A DNA stretch of 64,000 nucleotides from Pelobacter propionicus DSM 2379 (lineage in GTDB: Bacteria > Desulfobacterota > Desulfuromonadia > Geobacterales > Pseudopelobacteraceae): positions 1,603,001-1,667,000 of the forward strand of contig NC_008609.1 in the NCBI RefSeq assembly GCF_000015045.1. The letters run 5' to 3'. Made by a program: the position numbers and the translations under genes. Under the pieces are notes generated by a model. It was not told where the DNA came from, ran no database searches, and saw only the letters and a program-made list of their open reading frames with translations. Shown here one piece after another: positions 52,493 to 60,890 of this stretch. Each line of letters starts with the position of its first letter. The stretch's first letter is position 1.

Positions 52493-55300
52493 TTATTTCT
52501 TTTTTATATCCAGGGTTTCGATGCCGCCCTGGGACATGTAGCCGTCCCGTACCGCGTCGGCGACGTCGTAGGCCTTCTTCTCGGACTTGAGGCCCTTCAA
52601 GACCTTGTCCGGGTAAGCCGGGATGGACCTGATGCGCACGCCGCAGGCATCGTCGATGGCGTTGATGATCGAGCAGTGCGGTGCGGTGAGCGGACCCTCG
52701 CCGCAACCAGCCTGGCCGAAGGCGCCATCCGGGCGGGGGTTGACCACGTAGATCAGTTCCATGTCATCGGGTACGTCCTTGATGAACGGCAGGCCGGAAC
52801 CGATCAGGGTGGTGTGCTTTTTCAGGTCTTCGAAGTCTTCGGTCAGGGCGAGACCGACGCCTTGGGCGAGACCGCCGTACACCTGGCCGTCCACCGTGCC
52901 GCGGTTGGTGATGGTGCCGTTGTCGCCGGCGTAGATCATGCGGTCAACGGTAACCTTGCCGGTGGTGGTGTCCACGGACACCTCGGAGACGAACAGGGCA
53001 TACATGTAGATGCAGAACGGTTTACCCTGGCCGTCATCGTCCATGTGCGTACAGGGGGTGGTCCAGCTTCCCTCGTACTTGGTGGGGATTTCGGCCTTGA
53101 CCATTTCATCATAGGTGTAGAAGCCGCCATCTTTCTTGCGCATGGCTTCCAGCAGCAGACGGCAGGAGGCCACGATGGCGTTGCCGGTTACCACGTTCTG
53201 ACGGCTGCCGCCGGAGGGACCGGCGTTGGGGGTCAGGCTGGTGTCGTTCATGAGCAGCTTGATGTTGGACGGTTTCAGGTTGAGCTCGCGCAGTGCCTCG
53301 TGGGCGAATGCCACGGTGCCGGCGTCGGAACCCTGGCCATGGTCTTCCCAGCAGTTGCCGCACCTGACGTCGCCGTTGGGCAGCAGTTCAGCCCAGGCTC
53401 CTGAGGTGTCGGGGCCGTCCAGGCCGCAGCCGTAGATGCCCAGAGCCACACCGACGCCGCGCTTGACGGTGTCGGTGGAGAGCAGCTTGGCCCGCGCTAC
53501 GGCATCCTGGTACTTGGGACGCACCAGGTTGAACATCTCCTCGAAGGGAAGCACCTCGGGAACCTGTCCGGTGGGGGTGGTTGCACCTTCGCGGTAGATG
53601 TTCTTGTAACGGAACTCGAAGGGATCGAAGCCGGCTTTCCTGGCCAGTTCGTCAACCAGGGACTCGGACAGGAAGAAGCTCTGGGGTGAACCGTAGCCGC
53701 GGAAAGCGGAACCCCAGCCGTGGTTGGTGCAGACCGTCTTGCCGTGACCGCGGACGCTGTCCAGTTTGTAGCCGGCGCCGATGAACTGGACGCCGCGCAG
53801 GGTGACCAGATCGCCGAACTCGGAGTAGGGGCCGTGGTCGCATTCCCAGGAAGAATCGATGGCAAGCAGCTTGCCTTCCTCATCGCAGGCCAGGGTGCCG
53901 CGCAGCCAGAACGGCGAACGCTTGCCGGTGTAGGTCTGCTGCTGGTACCAGTCGTAGCCCAGGAAGACCGGACGTCCGCCGCAGGCCATGGTGGCCGCTG
54001 CCACCAGGGCTTCCATGGTCGGGCTGAACTTGTAGCCGAAGGTGGCGCCGGTGGGGTTCTGGATGAGCACCAGATTCGTGTCGTCCAGGCCCAGGCCGGG
54101 GGCGATCATGTACAGGTGCAGGTGGGCGCCGATGGTCTTGGAGTGGACGATAACGCGATTCTGGTCGTCGATGTAGGCGAAACCGCAGTCCGGCTCCAGC
54201 GGCATGTGCGGCTGGCGTTGCAGGTAGTACTCGCCGGAGATTGTGTGGGCGGCCTTCTCGATGAGCGGCTTGGGATCCGGCCCTTTCTTGCAGTAGCAGT
54301 CATAGTAGACGTTGGGGGTGCCGGGGTGGATCTCGATGGCGTCCTCGGCCATGGCGGCCGGGGCGTTCATGTAGGCCGGCAGGACTTCCAGATCGACTTT
54401 GACCTTCTCGGCGGCTGCCTTGGCGTTCTCGCGGGTGTCGGCGCAGACGATGGCAACCACGTCGCCGTACTGGTAGATCTTGTCGTCGTTTAAGATCGGA
54501 CGGTCCCAGCCATCCCCCTTGTTGGTGGGGAAGGTGATCAGGCCGGTGATGCGGTTACGCCCCTTGACGTCCTTGTGGGTAACGACCTTGAACACGCCCG
54601 GCATCTTCTCGGCTTCCGAGGTGTCGATCCCCTTGATGATGGCGTGGGAAACCTTGGGCTGTACCAGGGCTGCCTGAAGGGTCCCTTCGGGGAGCTGGGT
54701 GGCCATGTCTTCGCCGAAATCCCAGATGCCGCAGGCCTTGGCCACGAAGGTGGGGCGGGGGATGCGGGTGCCGTAGACCTTGCCGTCCGCGGGCGGCTTG
54801 TACTCCAGGGCCTGGGGGGTGATCTCGCCGCGCAGGCACTTGGCGGCGTCCATGACGGCATCCACGATCATGCTGTAGCCGGTGCAGCGGCAGGCATTGC
54901 GATGCTTCTGGAACCAGTCGCGCACGTCTTCGCGGCTGGGGTTGGGGTTCTCATCCAGCAGACACTTGGCGGAGACGATGAAGCCGGGGGTACAGAAGCC
55001 GCACTGGATGGCGTGGTGGAAGATGAAGGCCTTCTGGATCGGGTGCAGGTTGATGGGGGTTCCGATACCTTCGATGGTGGTGATGCTGGACCAGTTCTCG
55101 ACCCGCTTCATCCTGGTGGTGCAGGTGCGGACCAGCTTACCGTTCAGGATCACGTTACATGCGCCGCACTGGCCGTTGCCGCAACCGACCTTGACACCGG
55201 TCAGATGAAGCTGTTTACGCAGAACATCGGACAGGAGCGCTTCCTGGTCGACGATCAACGTGCGTTCAACACCGTTGACGTTAAGCACCTTCTTGATCAT
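52493..55300 (-). CDS. mop: Aldehyde oxidoreductase, Mop type (xanthine oxidase family)
   Basis: A 935-residue single-chain molybdenum (or tungsten) enzyme strongly like Desulfovibrio gigas Mop. Both [2Fe-2S] sites are in the same positions as in that enzyme: C40, C45, C48 and C60, then C100, C103, C137 and C139. The catalytic glutamate is E868 in FGQAGCGEGPLTAPH. The enzyme oxidises aldehydes to acids without an FAD domain, passing electrons to a separate partner, here probably the flavoprotein encoded next. A C-terminal extension of about 30 residues beyond D. gigas Mop is present. The molybdopterin form should be the cytosine dinucleotide, made by the MocA-like gene downstream. AGGAGG precedes the ATG. 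Confidence 0.96.
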   Translation of the reverse strand: MIKKVLNVNGVERTLIVDQEALLSDVLRKQLHLTGVKVGCGNGQCGACNVILNGKLVRTCTTRMKRVENWSSITTIEGIGTPINLHPIQKAFIFHHAIQCGFCTPGFIVSAKCLLDENPNPSREDVRDWFQKHRNACRCTGYSMIVDAVMDAAKCLRGEITPQALEYKPPADGKVYGTRIPRPTFVAKACGIWDFGEDMATQLPEGTLQAALVQPKVSHAIIKGIDTSEAEKMPGVFKVVTHKDVKGRNRITGLITFPTNKGDGWDRPILNDDKIYQYGDVVAIVCADTRENAKAAAEKVKVDLEVLPAYMNAPAAMAEDAIEIHPGTPNVYYDCYCKKGPDPKPLIEKAAHTISGEYYLQRQPHMPLEPDCGFAYIDDQNRVIVHSKTIGAHLHLYMIAPGLGLDDTNLVLIQNPTGATFGYKFSPTMEALVAAATMACGGRPVFLGYDWYQQQTYTGKRSPFWLRGTLACDEEGKLLAIDSSWECDHGPYSEFGDLVTLRGVQFIGAGYKLDSVRGHGKTVCTNHGWGSAFRGYGSPQSFFLSESLVDELARKAGFDPFEFRYKNIYREGATTPTGQVPEVLPFEEMFNLVRPKYQDAVARAKLLSTDTVKRGVGVALGIYGCGLDGPDTSGAWAELLPNGDVRCGNCWEDHGQGSDAGTVAFAHEALRELNLKPSNIKLLMNDTSLTPNAGPSGGSRQNVVTGNAIVASCRLLLEAMRKKDGGFYTYDEMVKAEIPTKYEGSWTTPCTHMDDDGQGKPFCIYMYALFVSEVSVDTTTGKVTVDRMIYAGDNGTITNRGTVDGQVYGGLAQGVGLALTEDFEDLKKHTTLIGSGLPFIKDVPDDMELIYVVNPRPDGAFGQAGCGEGPLTAPHCSIINAIDDACGVRIRSIPAYPDKVLKGLKSEKKAYDVADAVRDGYMSQGGIETLDIKKK

Positions 55301-55374
55301 ACTTTTCCTCCGTTTGTGGAATATAACCGGCTCAAATGTCCGATTAAGGTGGGTTGAATTCAGTGGTTAGTGGT

Positions 55375-55418
55375 CAGTGAACAGCGGACAGCGGCTGTAC
55401 CCTGTTCGCTGTTCACTG
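55375..55418. repeat. Inverted repeat upstream of mop
   Basis: CAGTGAACAGCG (55375-55386) and CGCTGTTCACTG (55407-55418) form a perfect 12-pair stem with a 20-base loop. No T-run follows. It lies after the MoeA-like gene, at the start of the region leading to mop, so it may mark the end of that transcript or an operator for mop. Confidence 0.5.
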
Positions 55419-55422
55419 CCGG

Positions 55423-56445
55423 TCACGCTCCGAATCCGCAGATGGGGTAGTGGCACTCCGGGCACGAGGAACAGAGCCCGCCGTGCCCCAGGCGGGTAAT
55501 GTCCGAACGGGTCAGGGTCTCCCCCGCCAGGATGCGCGGCACCACCAGGTCGAAGATGGTGGCCTTGTGGTACATGGCGCAGCCCGGGATGCCGATCACC
55601 GGAACCTGGCCGATATAGGCCAGCATGAACATGGCCCCCGGAAAGGTGGGGGAGCCGTAGGTGACCACCTGGCCACCGGCGGCGCGGATGCTGCTGGGCG
55701 TGCGGTCGTCCGGGTCCACGGACATGCCGCCGGTGGCGACGATCATCTCGGCCCCTCCGTCGATCAGGTCGTGGATGGCTTTCACGGTCATGGGGGTGTT
55801 GTCCGATACCAGGATCTGGCGCATGACGCTGCTCCCCAGCCTGTCGAACTTCTCCCTGATGATCGGGCCGAACTTGTCCTCGATGCGGCCGTGGAAGACC
55901 TCGTTGCCGGTGGTCACCAGGCCGACCCTGAGCGACCTGAAGGGCTTGACCTCGATCAGCGGGAATGCTGCCTGGGCGATGGCCTCCACCCGCCGGATGC
56001 GCTCCTCGTCGGTGAACAGCGGAATGATCCTGGTGCCGCCGACCCTGGTGTCCGTGTCAACCAGGCGATTGGTGTGCAGCGTGGCCAGCACCATCTCCTC
56101 GATGTCGTTGATCCGGTTGAGCGCGTCCACCTTCACCTTGAGCAGCCCCTGCTCCACCGCCTCCATGGTCACCTTCCCCTCGGAAGGCTCGGTGATGCGG
56201 ATGCCGTTGCCGCACACCGCCCGGGCTATGCGCTGGGCCGCCTCGTTCTCGTGGATGTACCCCTCCTCCAGGTCGAGCACGTAGATGTTGTCCTTGCCGA
56301 GCTTGAGCAGCGCGGCTACGTCATCCTCCCGGATGATGTGCCCCTTCTTGAAGGCCCGACCGGCGAACTCGCCCGGCACGATGCGGGTGATGTCGTGGAA
56401 AAGAACTGAGCCGACCGCTTCCTGGACCGGGATTTCTCTCATCAT
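55423..56445 (-). CDS. MoeA/MogA-like molybdopterin-binding protein
   Basis: A 340-residue protein with the molybdopterin-binding MoCF domain: VGLVTTGNEVFHGRIEDKFG, SDNTPMTVKAI, IVATGGMSVDPDD and PTFPGAMFMLAY. It lacks a full MoeA set of domains and ends in a cysteine-rich tail, CSSCPECHYPICG, absent from standard MoeA/MogA. These proteins handle molybdopterin-adenylate or Mo insertion. Sitting upstream of mop, it may be a maturation factor for that enzyme, or a redox/metal-sensing version. A conserved leader with terminator (56501-56585) precedes it. Confidence 0.85.
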   Translation of the reverse strand: MMREIPVQEAVGSVLFHDITRIVPGEFAGRAFKKGHIIREDDVAALLKLGKDNIYVLDLEEGYIHENEAAQRIARAVCGNGIRITEPSEGKVTMEAVEQGLLKVKVDALNRINDIEEMVLATLHTNRLVDTDTRVGGTRIIPLFTDEERIRRVEAIAQAAFPLIEVKPFRSLRVGLVTTGNEVFHGRIEDKFGPIIREKFDRLGSSVMRQILVSDNTPMTVKAIHDLIDGGAEMIVATGGMSVDPDDRTPSSIRAAGGQVVTYGSPTFPGAMFMLAYIGQVPVIGIPGCAMYHKATIFDLVVPRILAGETLTRSDITRLGHGGLCSSCPECHYPICGFGA

Positions 56446-56500
56446 GATGTTGTGTCTGCCTTTCGTGTGTCGTTTGTACGGACGTCGTTTCGCGGATACG

Positions 56501-56585
56501 AAAAAACCCGCGCAATCCCCCCGGGAGTCTGGGGGGAAAGAGCGGGTTTCGTGTGGTCTGCCGGGGCAGAGGACGAAGTGAGCGC
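56501..56585 (-). promoter_or_regulatory. Conserved leader with terminator, copy 2 (upstream of moeA-like gene)
   Basis: Minus-strand GCGCTCACTTCGTCCTCTG, then the stem TCTGCC-CC-GGCAGA, then ACGAAACCCGC, a C/G-rich hairpin, and GCGGGTTTTTTC. It has the same length (85 bases) and block order as copy 1 at 36843-36927, while the terminator loop differs completely. The terminator T-run lies 56 bases before the ATG. Conserved blocks with a variable loop point to a selected RNA structure. Confidence 0.65.
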
Positions 56586-56651
56586 CTGGGGTGTTTGGAT
56601 TAAGGATGTGACGAGCCGTGTTTCTGTCGGGCTCTTCCGTTACCGATCGGC

Positions 56652-56678
56652 GGGCGTCAACTGGGTGGCGCCCCTACG
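56652..56678. repeat. REP-like palindrome at the 3' end of the NifX-like gene
   Basis: GGGCGTCA-ACTGGGT-GGCGCCC followed by CTACG. On the minus strand it begins CGTAGGGGCGCC, like the repeat in the atpD-atpC gap (10761-10789). It encodes the last residues and stop of the overlapping gene. Confidence 0.55.
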
Positions 56679-57142
56679 CAATCCTGCGTGCAGGAGTCGC
56701 AGTCGTTGTCGCACTCATCGCTGTGGTCATGATCATGGTCATGGTCATGGTCGCAACCGCTGGAGCTTCCGTCCTCGTCGCTACACTTTCCCTCTCCTCG
56801 GACGTTCAGGACGACCGCCTCGCAAAGCTGGTTTTCCTCGAACAGAGGGATGTTCTCGGATACCAGTTCCGTGCCGGCCTCGAAGACCTTGTAGCCGCAC
56901 AGATTCATGGCTCTCAGGGCGTCGTCGCCGATGCCTGATACGATGATGCCGTCCAGATGACGCCCCCTGAGGGCGAGGAACGGATTGCAGCCGGCATAGG
57001 GATTCTTTTCGTCGCAATTGGCGATGGCGCTGGTCTGTCTGGTGACACTGTCATAGATGAGAAACAGCGGCGAAGAGGCAAAATGTCCGTAAAGCGTGCT
57101 GTTGATGCCCTGATCCGAGGTGACGGGGAAACACAATTTCAC
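56657..57142 (-). CDS. NifX/NifB-type FeMo-cofactor-binding domain protein
   Basis: A 161-residue protein with the dinitrogenase iron-molybdenum cofactor-binding fold (LCFPVTSDQGINSTLYGHFA; GHFASSPLFLIYD; VSGIGDDALRAM). The C-terminal tail is metal-binding in look: CDHDHDHDHDHSDECDNDC, with nine His/Asp pairs and several Cys. It could bind or deliver a metal. It lies upstream of the MoeA-like gene in the same direction. The final six residues come from a REP-like sequence, so the ancestral protein may have ended earlier. Confidence 0.82.
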   Translation of the reverse strand: MKLCFPVTSDQGINSTLYGHFASSPLFLIYDSVTRQTSAIANCDEKNPYAGCNPFLALRGRHLDGIIVSGIGDDALRAMNLCGYKVFEAGTELVSENIPLFEENQLCEAVVLNVRGEGKCSDEDGSSSGCDHDHDHDHDHSDECDNDCDSCTQDCVGAPPS

Positions 57143-57202
57143 AAGCTGACTCCTTTGTTTCTTGGTGCGATATCTGGTCGCGCAATCAGGTAATGGACGG
57201 TC

Positions 57203-57445
57203 CTATCTTCCGTAACAGTTCTTGAGTGAATAGGTCTTGCAGGGTATGCATTGCTGCTTGTACTGTCCCAGGTGTTTGTAGCAGTACCATGAACCGCAGA
57301 CGGTGCACTGCTTGACTCGATAATCATTGGGGTCAACCACCACACCGCAGGTCGCGCATCGTTTTTCTCCGGAATCCTCGCTGGCTGTGCAGGCCTCTTT
57401 CTCGTCACTCTCTTCGTTCCGGGGTGCGCATGTTTTTTGAGACAT
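57203..57445 (-). CDS. Zinc-ribbon-like Cys-rich protein
   Basis: An 80-residue soluble protein with two or three metal-binding pairs: RCATCGVVV, QCTVCGSWYC and QCIPCKTYSLKNC. The sequence before these is acidic. It is probably a zinc-ribbon or rubredoxin-like adaptor. AAGGAG precedes the ATG at 57445; the upstream GTG at 57463 lies on the ribosome site and is less likely. It is transcribed with the NifX-like gene. Confidence 0.7.
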   Translation of the reverse strand: MSQKTCAPRNEESDEKEACTASEDSGEKRCATCGVVVDPNDYRVKQCTVCGSWYCYKHLGQYKQQCIPCKTYSLKNCYGR

Positions 57446-57463
57446 TGTTTCTCCTTGACTCAC

Positions 57464-57661
57464 TTATTTGAATGTTTCGGATTTTTCCAGGTAGCTGATA
57501 CCGCCGTCCTTGAACGACACAACGACCTTGCCGTTGAATCTTTCGGGAATGATATGCAGGTCCCGCAGGGTTTCCGAGACTACTCTTTTCCAGGAGTCAG
57601 GCGCGGCTGCCTGTTGGGGAGGGCGCCGATTGATCGGCCTTTGGGCAGGGTGAAGCGTCAT
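57464..57661 (-). CDS. DUF2292-type small protein
   Basis: A 65-residue protein whose last half, RFNGKVVVSFKDGGISYLEK then SETFK, resembles the DUF2292 pattern (fGxVtvvvqDGrVvqIerTEKfR). GGGAGGA is placed well before the ATG at 57661. Function is unknown. It heads the short operon with the zinc-ribbon and NifX-like genes, and its leader contains the hairpin at 57719-57751. Confidence 0.6.
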   Translation of the reverse strand: MTLHPAQRPINRRPPQQAAAPDSWKRVVSETLRDLHIIPERFNGKVVVSFKDGGISYLEKSETFK

Positions 57662-57718
57662 GTGGTGTCCTCCCGGATCATCATCGATCTGTTTTGTCGT
57701 GCGTGGATAGATGAAAAC

Positions 57719-57751
57719 AGGGCCTCTCCATGGCTGTACGGCGAGGCCCCG
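57719..57751 (-). terminator. Leader hairpin before the DUF2292-type gene
   Basis: GGGCCTC pairs with GAGGCCC and, on the minus strand, is followed by TGTTTTC. There is no upstream minus-strand gene, so it can only act as an attenuator in the leader or as a stop for a divergent initiation. Confidence 0.45.
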
Positions 57752-58162
57752 TGACAGTGTCGTCTCTACAGCATGATGCATGCCATGAATAACATCGTTA
57801 TGTTTTAATCCGGTGGCGTGGTCGGGCGCGTGGGGGGGGCTGACACCGCTTTTCTATCCAATACTCGGCTAGTTAGCTTGGTGTGTGGAAAAAAATAGGC
57901 TTGTTTCGTGCTCCAGGGGGAGCCGCCGCCGGCTCGCTCCGGCGGCTCGGGTGGAGGTGGCAAAGTGTCACTCTCTGTGTGTGTCGCTGTCACCGATGTA
58001 ACGAAATGAGACATGATGAGAGTTAAATAATTCGACAGGCGGTTTTTTGTCCGCTTTCTGTCTGTTTTTGGGTCTGGGTTATTGCTTTTGGGCATGCAAT
58101 CTGCTAAAAGTTGAGGCCGATTCGTCGGGGCGGTCACCTCTGGACGAAACAGGAGCATCGAT
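57752..58162. promoter_or_regulatory. Divergent regulatory region
   Basis: About 410 bases between the minus-strand operon and the sigma-54 activator. It contains the palindrome ATAAC-ATC-GTTAT (57789-57801), whose core ATAACGATGT (minus strand) recurs at the TonB receptor promoter near 43008. It also holds the candidate sigma-54 site described next. No gene is supported. Confidence 0.5.
58091..58104 (+). promoter_or_regulatory. Possible sigma-54 promoter of the activator gene
   Basis: GGCATGCAATCTGC has the -24 GG and -12 GC ten bases apart, with GGCA and CTGC matching half of each consensus element. It lies 59 bases before the GTG start. The match is weak outside the invariant pairs. Confidence 0.35.
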
Positions 58163-60136
58163 GTGAACAAGTTTCCCCTCGTCAGCCTGGTCAAGATCAA
58201 GCGGGCGCGAAATTTTTTCTTCAATCAGGGCGCGGTTCCTCCTGGTCTGGTGCCTGAGTTTATCGTCCGCTCCTGGCAGCGCTCGCTGATCAACGGTGTG
58301 CCCGTGGACGACGAGTCCCGTGAAATCCCCCTGCTCACCGGCAGGGAGCTGACCTGTGCCAAGGAGGAGAGTCGGGACCTGCTGAACCATTCCCTGCCGG
58401 TGATGGAGAATCTCTACGAGCAGATCATTCACACCTCCAGCAAGGTGCTCCTGGCCGATGCTTCGGGTGTGGTGCTGCACTCCTACGGCGATCCCGATTT
58501 CCTGGGGCGGACCCGCAAGGTGTCCCTGCTGCCCGGCGGCATCTGGTCGGAAGGGATCCGCGGCACCAACGCCATCGGCACCTCGCTGGTGGAGCAGGAA
58601 CCGGTTGTGGTGCACAGCGCCGAGCACTTCATCGCCAGCAACCATTTTCTCACCTGTTCCGCCTCCCCCATCTTCGATCCCTTTGGCAGGATCATGGGGG
58701 TCCTGGATGTGTCCGGTGATGGCCGCGTGCATCAACCGCACACCATGGCGCTGGTGCGCATCTCGGTCCAGCAGATCGAGAACCAGATGTTTTCATGCGG
58801 ATTCGAGCACGATCTGGTGCTGCACTTTCACGTTCGCCCCGAGTTCGTCGGCACCATGTACGAGGGGATCGCCGTGTTTTCCCAGGATGGAAAGTTTCTG
58901 GCAGCCAACCGCAACGCGTTGCAGCATCTGGAGATGGATCGCTACCAGGCCGAATCCCACTGCTTCTCTTCCCTGTTCAACTCACCCCTGGCGGCGATCT
59001 TCGACCAGCCGGGGCAGTTTCCGCGCCCGGTGCAGCAGCTGCGCACCTGCACCGGCATCACCATTTACTGCCGCGGCAAGACCAGGTTGATCAACACCTC
59101 CAAGATCCCGCTGGTCATGGGGAAACCGGTCAGCGCTTCCCCCGCGCCTCTGGGTGATGCCGAACGGAAGCCGCTCCTGGAGGAGTTGGAACTGGGCGAT
59201 TTGGGGATGCAGAAGCTCATCGCCCGGGCGCGCAAGGTTTTGGGGCACGACATACCGGTCCTGCTGGAAGGGGAATCGGGCACCGGCAAGGAGCTGTTCG
59301 CCCGGGCCATGCACTACAGCAGTTCGCGCCGTGGCGGCCCGTTCGTGGCGCTCAACTGCGCGGCGCTGCCCGAGGGGCTGATCGAGTCGGAGCTGTTCGG
59401 ATACCAGGAGGGGGCCTTCACCGGTGCGAAGCGCAAGGGGTACAGCGGGAAGATCAGGCAGGCTGACGGCGGCACCCTGTTCCTGGACGAAATCGGCGAC
59501 ATGCCGCTCCTGTTCCAGGCCAGGCTGCTCAGGGTGTTGCAGGAACGCAGCGTCTCGCCCCTTGGGGGGGCCGAATTGTACCAGGTGGACTTTGCCCTGA
59601 TCTGCGCCACCAACCGCAGGATGCGCCAGGAGGTGGAGGCCGGCAGGTTCCGCGAGGATCTCTACTATCGTCTCAACGGCCTTTTGATAACCCTGCCACG
59701 ATTGAGGCAGAGGATGGACCGTCTGGAGTTGGCCCGAACCATCATCGCCGGCTTGGTGCCTTTCGGACGAACGGTCACCATGAGTAAGGGAGTCATGACG
59801 CTCTTCGAAAACCACCCCTGGCCGGGCAATATCCGTCAGATGCACAGCGTGCTGCGCACGGCGGTGGCGCTTCTGGGCTATGACAGCGAGATCACCGTGG
59901 ATCACCTGCCCGAGGATTTCATGGAGCAGAGCTCTTTGCAAGCCGACGCTTCCCCCCTTCGTGAACCGGACGCCCAGCGGCTGCTCTCCCCGCCCCAGGG
60001 GACCAGCCTGGAAAACATGGAAAAGAATGCCATCCGCGATGCGGTGCGCGAGTGCCGCGGGAACATGGCGGCCGCGGCGCGCAGGCTGGGCATCAGCAGG
60101 AATACCCTCTACCGCAAGATGCAGGCGCTCTCCTGA
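58163..60136 (+). CDS. Sigma-54-dependent AcoR-like activator
   Basis: A 657-residue enhancer-binding protein. The N-terminal region holds a GAF-like sensor (about 75-210: ADASGVVLHSYGD, GTNAIGTSLVEQEP, CSASPIFDPFGRIMGVLDVSG), then a PAS-like segment. The AAA+ domain (about 345-580) has GESGTGKE, the sigma-54 contact motif GAFTGA, and FLDEIGDM. The Fis-type helix-turn-helix AAARRLGISRNTLYRK closes the protein. AcoR-like proteins respond to small alcohols, ketones or aldehydes. Its divergent position next to the Mop/Mo genes makes them likely targets. The GTG start follows AGGAG. Confidence 0.92.
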   Translation: MNKFPLVSLVKIKRARNFFFNQGAVPPGLVPEFIVRSWQRSLINGVPVDDESREIPLLTGRELTCAKEESRDLLNHSLPVMENLYEQIIHTSSKVLLADASGVVLHSYGDPDFLGRTRKVSLLPGGIWSEGIRGTNAIGTSLVEQEPVVVHSAEHFIASNHFLTCSASPIFDPFGRIMGVLDVSGDGRVHQPHTMALVRISVQQIENQMFSCGFEHDLVLHFHVRPEFVGTMYEGIAVFSQDGKFLAANRNALQHLEMDRYQAESHCFSSLFNSPLAAIFDQPGQFPRPVQQLRTCTGITIYCRGKTRLINTSKIPLVMGKPVSASPAPLGDAERKPLLEELELGDLGMQKLIARARKVLGHDIPVLLEGESGTGKELFARAMHYSSSRRGGPFVALNCAALPEGLIESELFGYQEGAFTGAKRKGYSGKIRQADGGTLFLDEIGDMPLLFQARLLRVLQERSVSPLGGAELYQVDFALICATNRRMRQEVEAGRFREDLYYRLNGLLITLPRLRQRMDRLELARTIIAGLVPFGRTVTMSKGVMTLFENHPWPGNIRQMHSVLRTAVALLGYDSEITVDHLPEDFMEQSSLQADASPLREPDAQRLLSPPQGTSLENMEKNAIRDAVRECRGNMAAAARRLGISRNTLYRKMQALS

Positions 60137-60595
60137 TACAGTCCTGAATACCAGGCACCTCTCCTTCACCCCCTTCTTCTCTGTCCTTGCCGCTCGCCAT
60201 CCCTGTCCGCCATCCGCTGCTCCTGGCGTCATCTGCGAAATCCTGTTCAGCAGGTGCACGGTTTTATTGGAACGAGCAGCCCTCTCTCCCCGGATGATCA
60301 GGGAGCGAACGTGTGCGGCATCCGGCCCGCTTTCGTGATTCCTTTGCAATCGAGCCTGGGTGGCCGGTAGTGACCAGGGATGTCGGGGATATTCTGATTT
60401 ACTCCTCAGCTGGGCTGCTCTATACTCTTCAGTTCGCTTGCGGAAGGGGAAAGGCTGGCCATGGGCTCGGGACCGGCCAGGGGGTGAAGGTGGTGAGCGG
60501 GTATGTCAGGGGGAGTGGGGAGTGGATTCCCCCTCACCGCGCCGGCACGATCATCCAGTAGGGCGGAGACGGGGGAGGGGGGCAACGGCTCGGGA
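60137..60595. other. Intergenic region, nothing recognised
   Basis: About 460 bases between two convergent genes. Open frames here lack ribosome sites and domain features. No clear terminator or repeat was found. Confidence 0.5.
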
Positions 60596-60793
60596 TCAGT
60601 GCTTCTTGCTGAAGTCCCTGAACGATGACTTTTGCGGGACGGGCGGCGGCGCCTGGTGGCTCCAGATGGCGTTGGATATGCTGCGCTCGATGGGGAAGAG
60701 GACCAGGGCGAACAGGTACATGAGCAGGAATACCAGGAAAAACGCCCCCAGCATGATTATGGTGATGACGATGAATTCCACGAACGGCGGCAT
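60596..60793 (-). CDS. Small membrane protein
   Basis: A 65-residue protein with one long hydrophobic stretch (about 8-34, FIVITIIMLGAFFLVFLLMY) and a basic, Pro-rich tail (APPPVPQKSSF). AGGAGG stands seven bases before the ATG at 60793, so it is a real gene. Function unknown; the tail probably lies in the cytoplasm. Confidence 0.6.
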   Translation of the reverse strand: MPPFVEFIVITIIMLGAFFLVFLLMYLFALVLFPIERSISNAIWSHQAPPPVPQKSSFRDFSKKH

Positions 60794-60890
60794 GGAAGGC
60801 CTCCTGAAGCGAAAGAAATGACTAGCTTTTTCAGTATACACAAATGTCCGGCAATTTAAAGCCGGAAGTGCGGGAGGCGGGTGACGGGCA

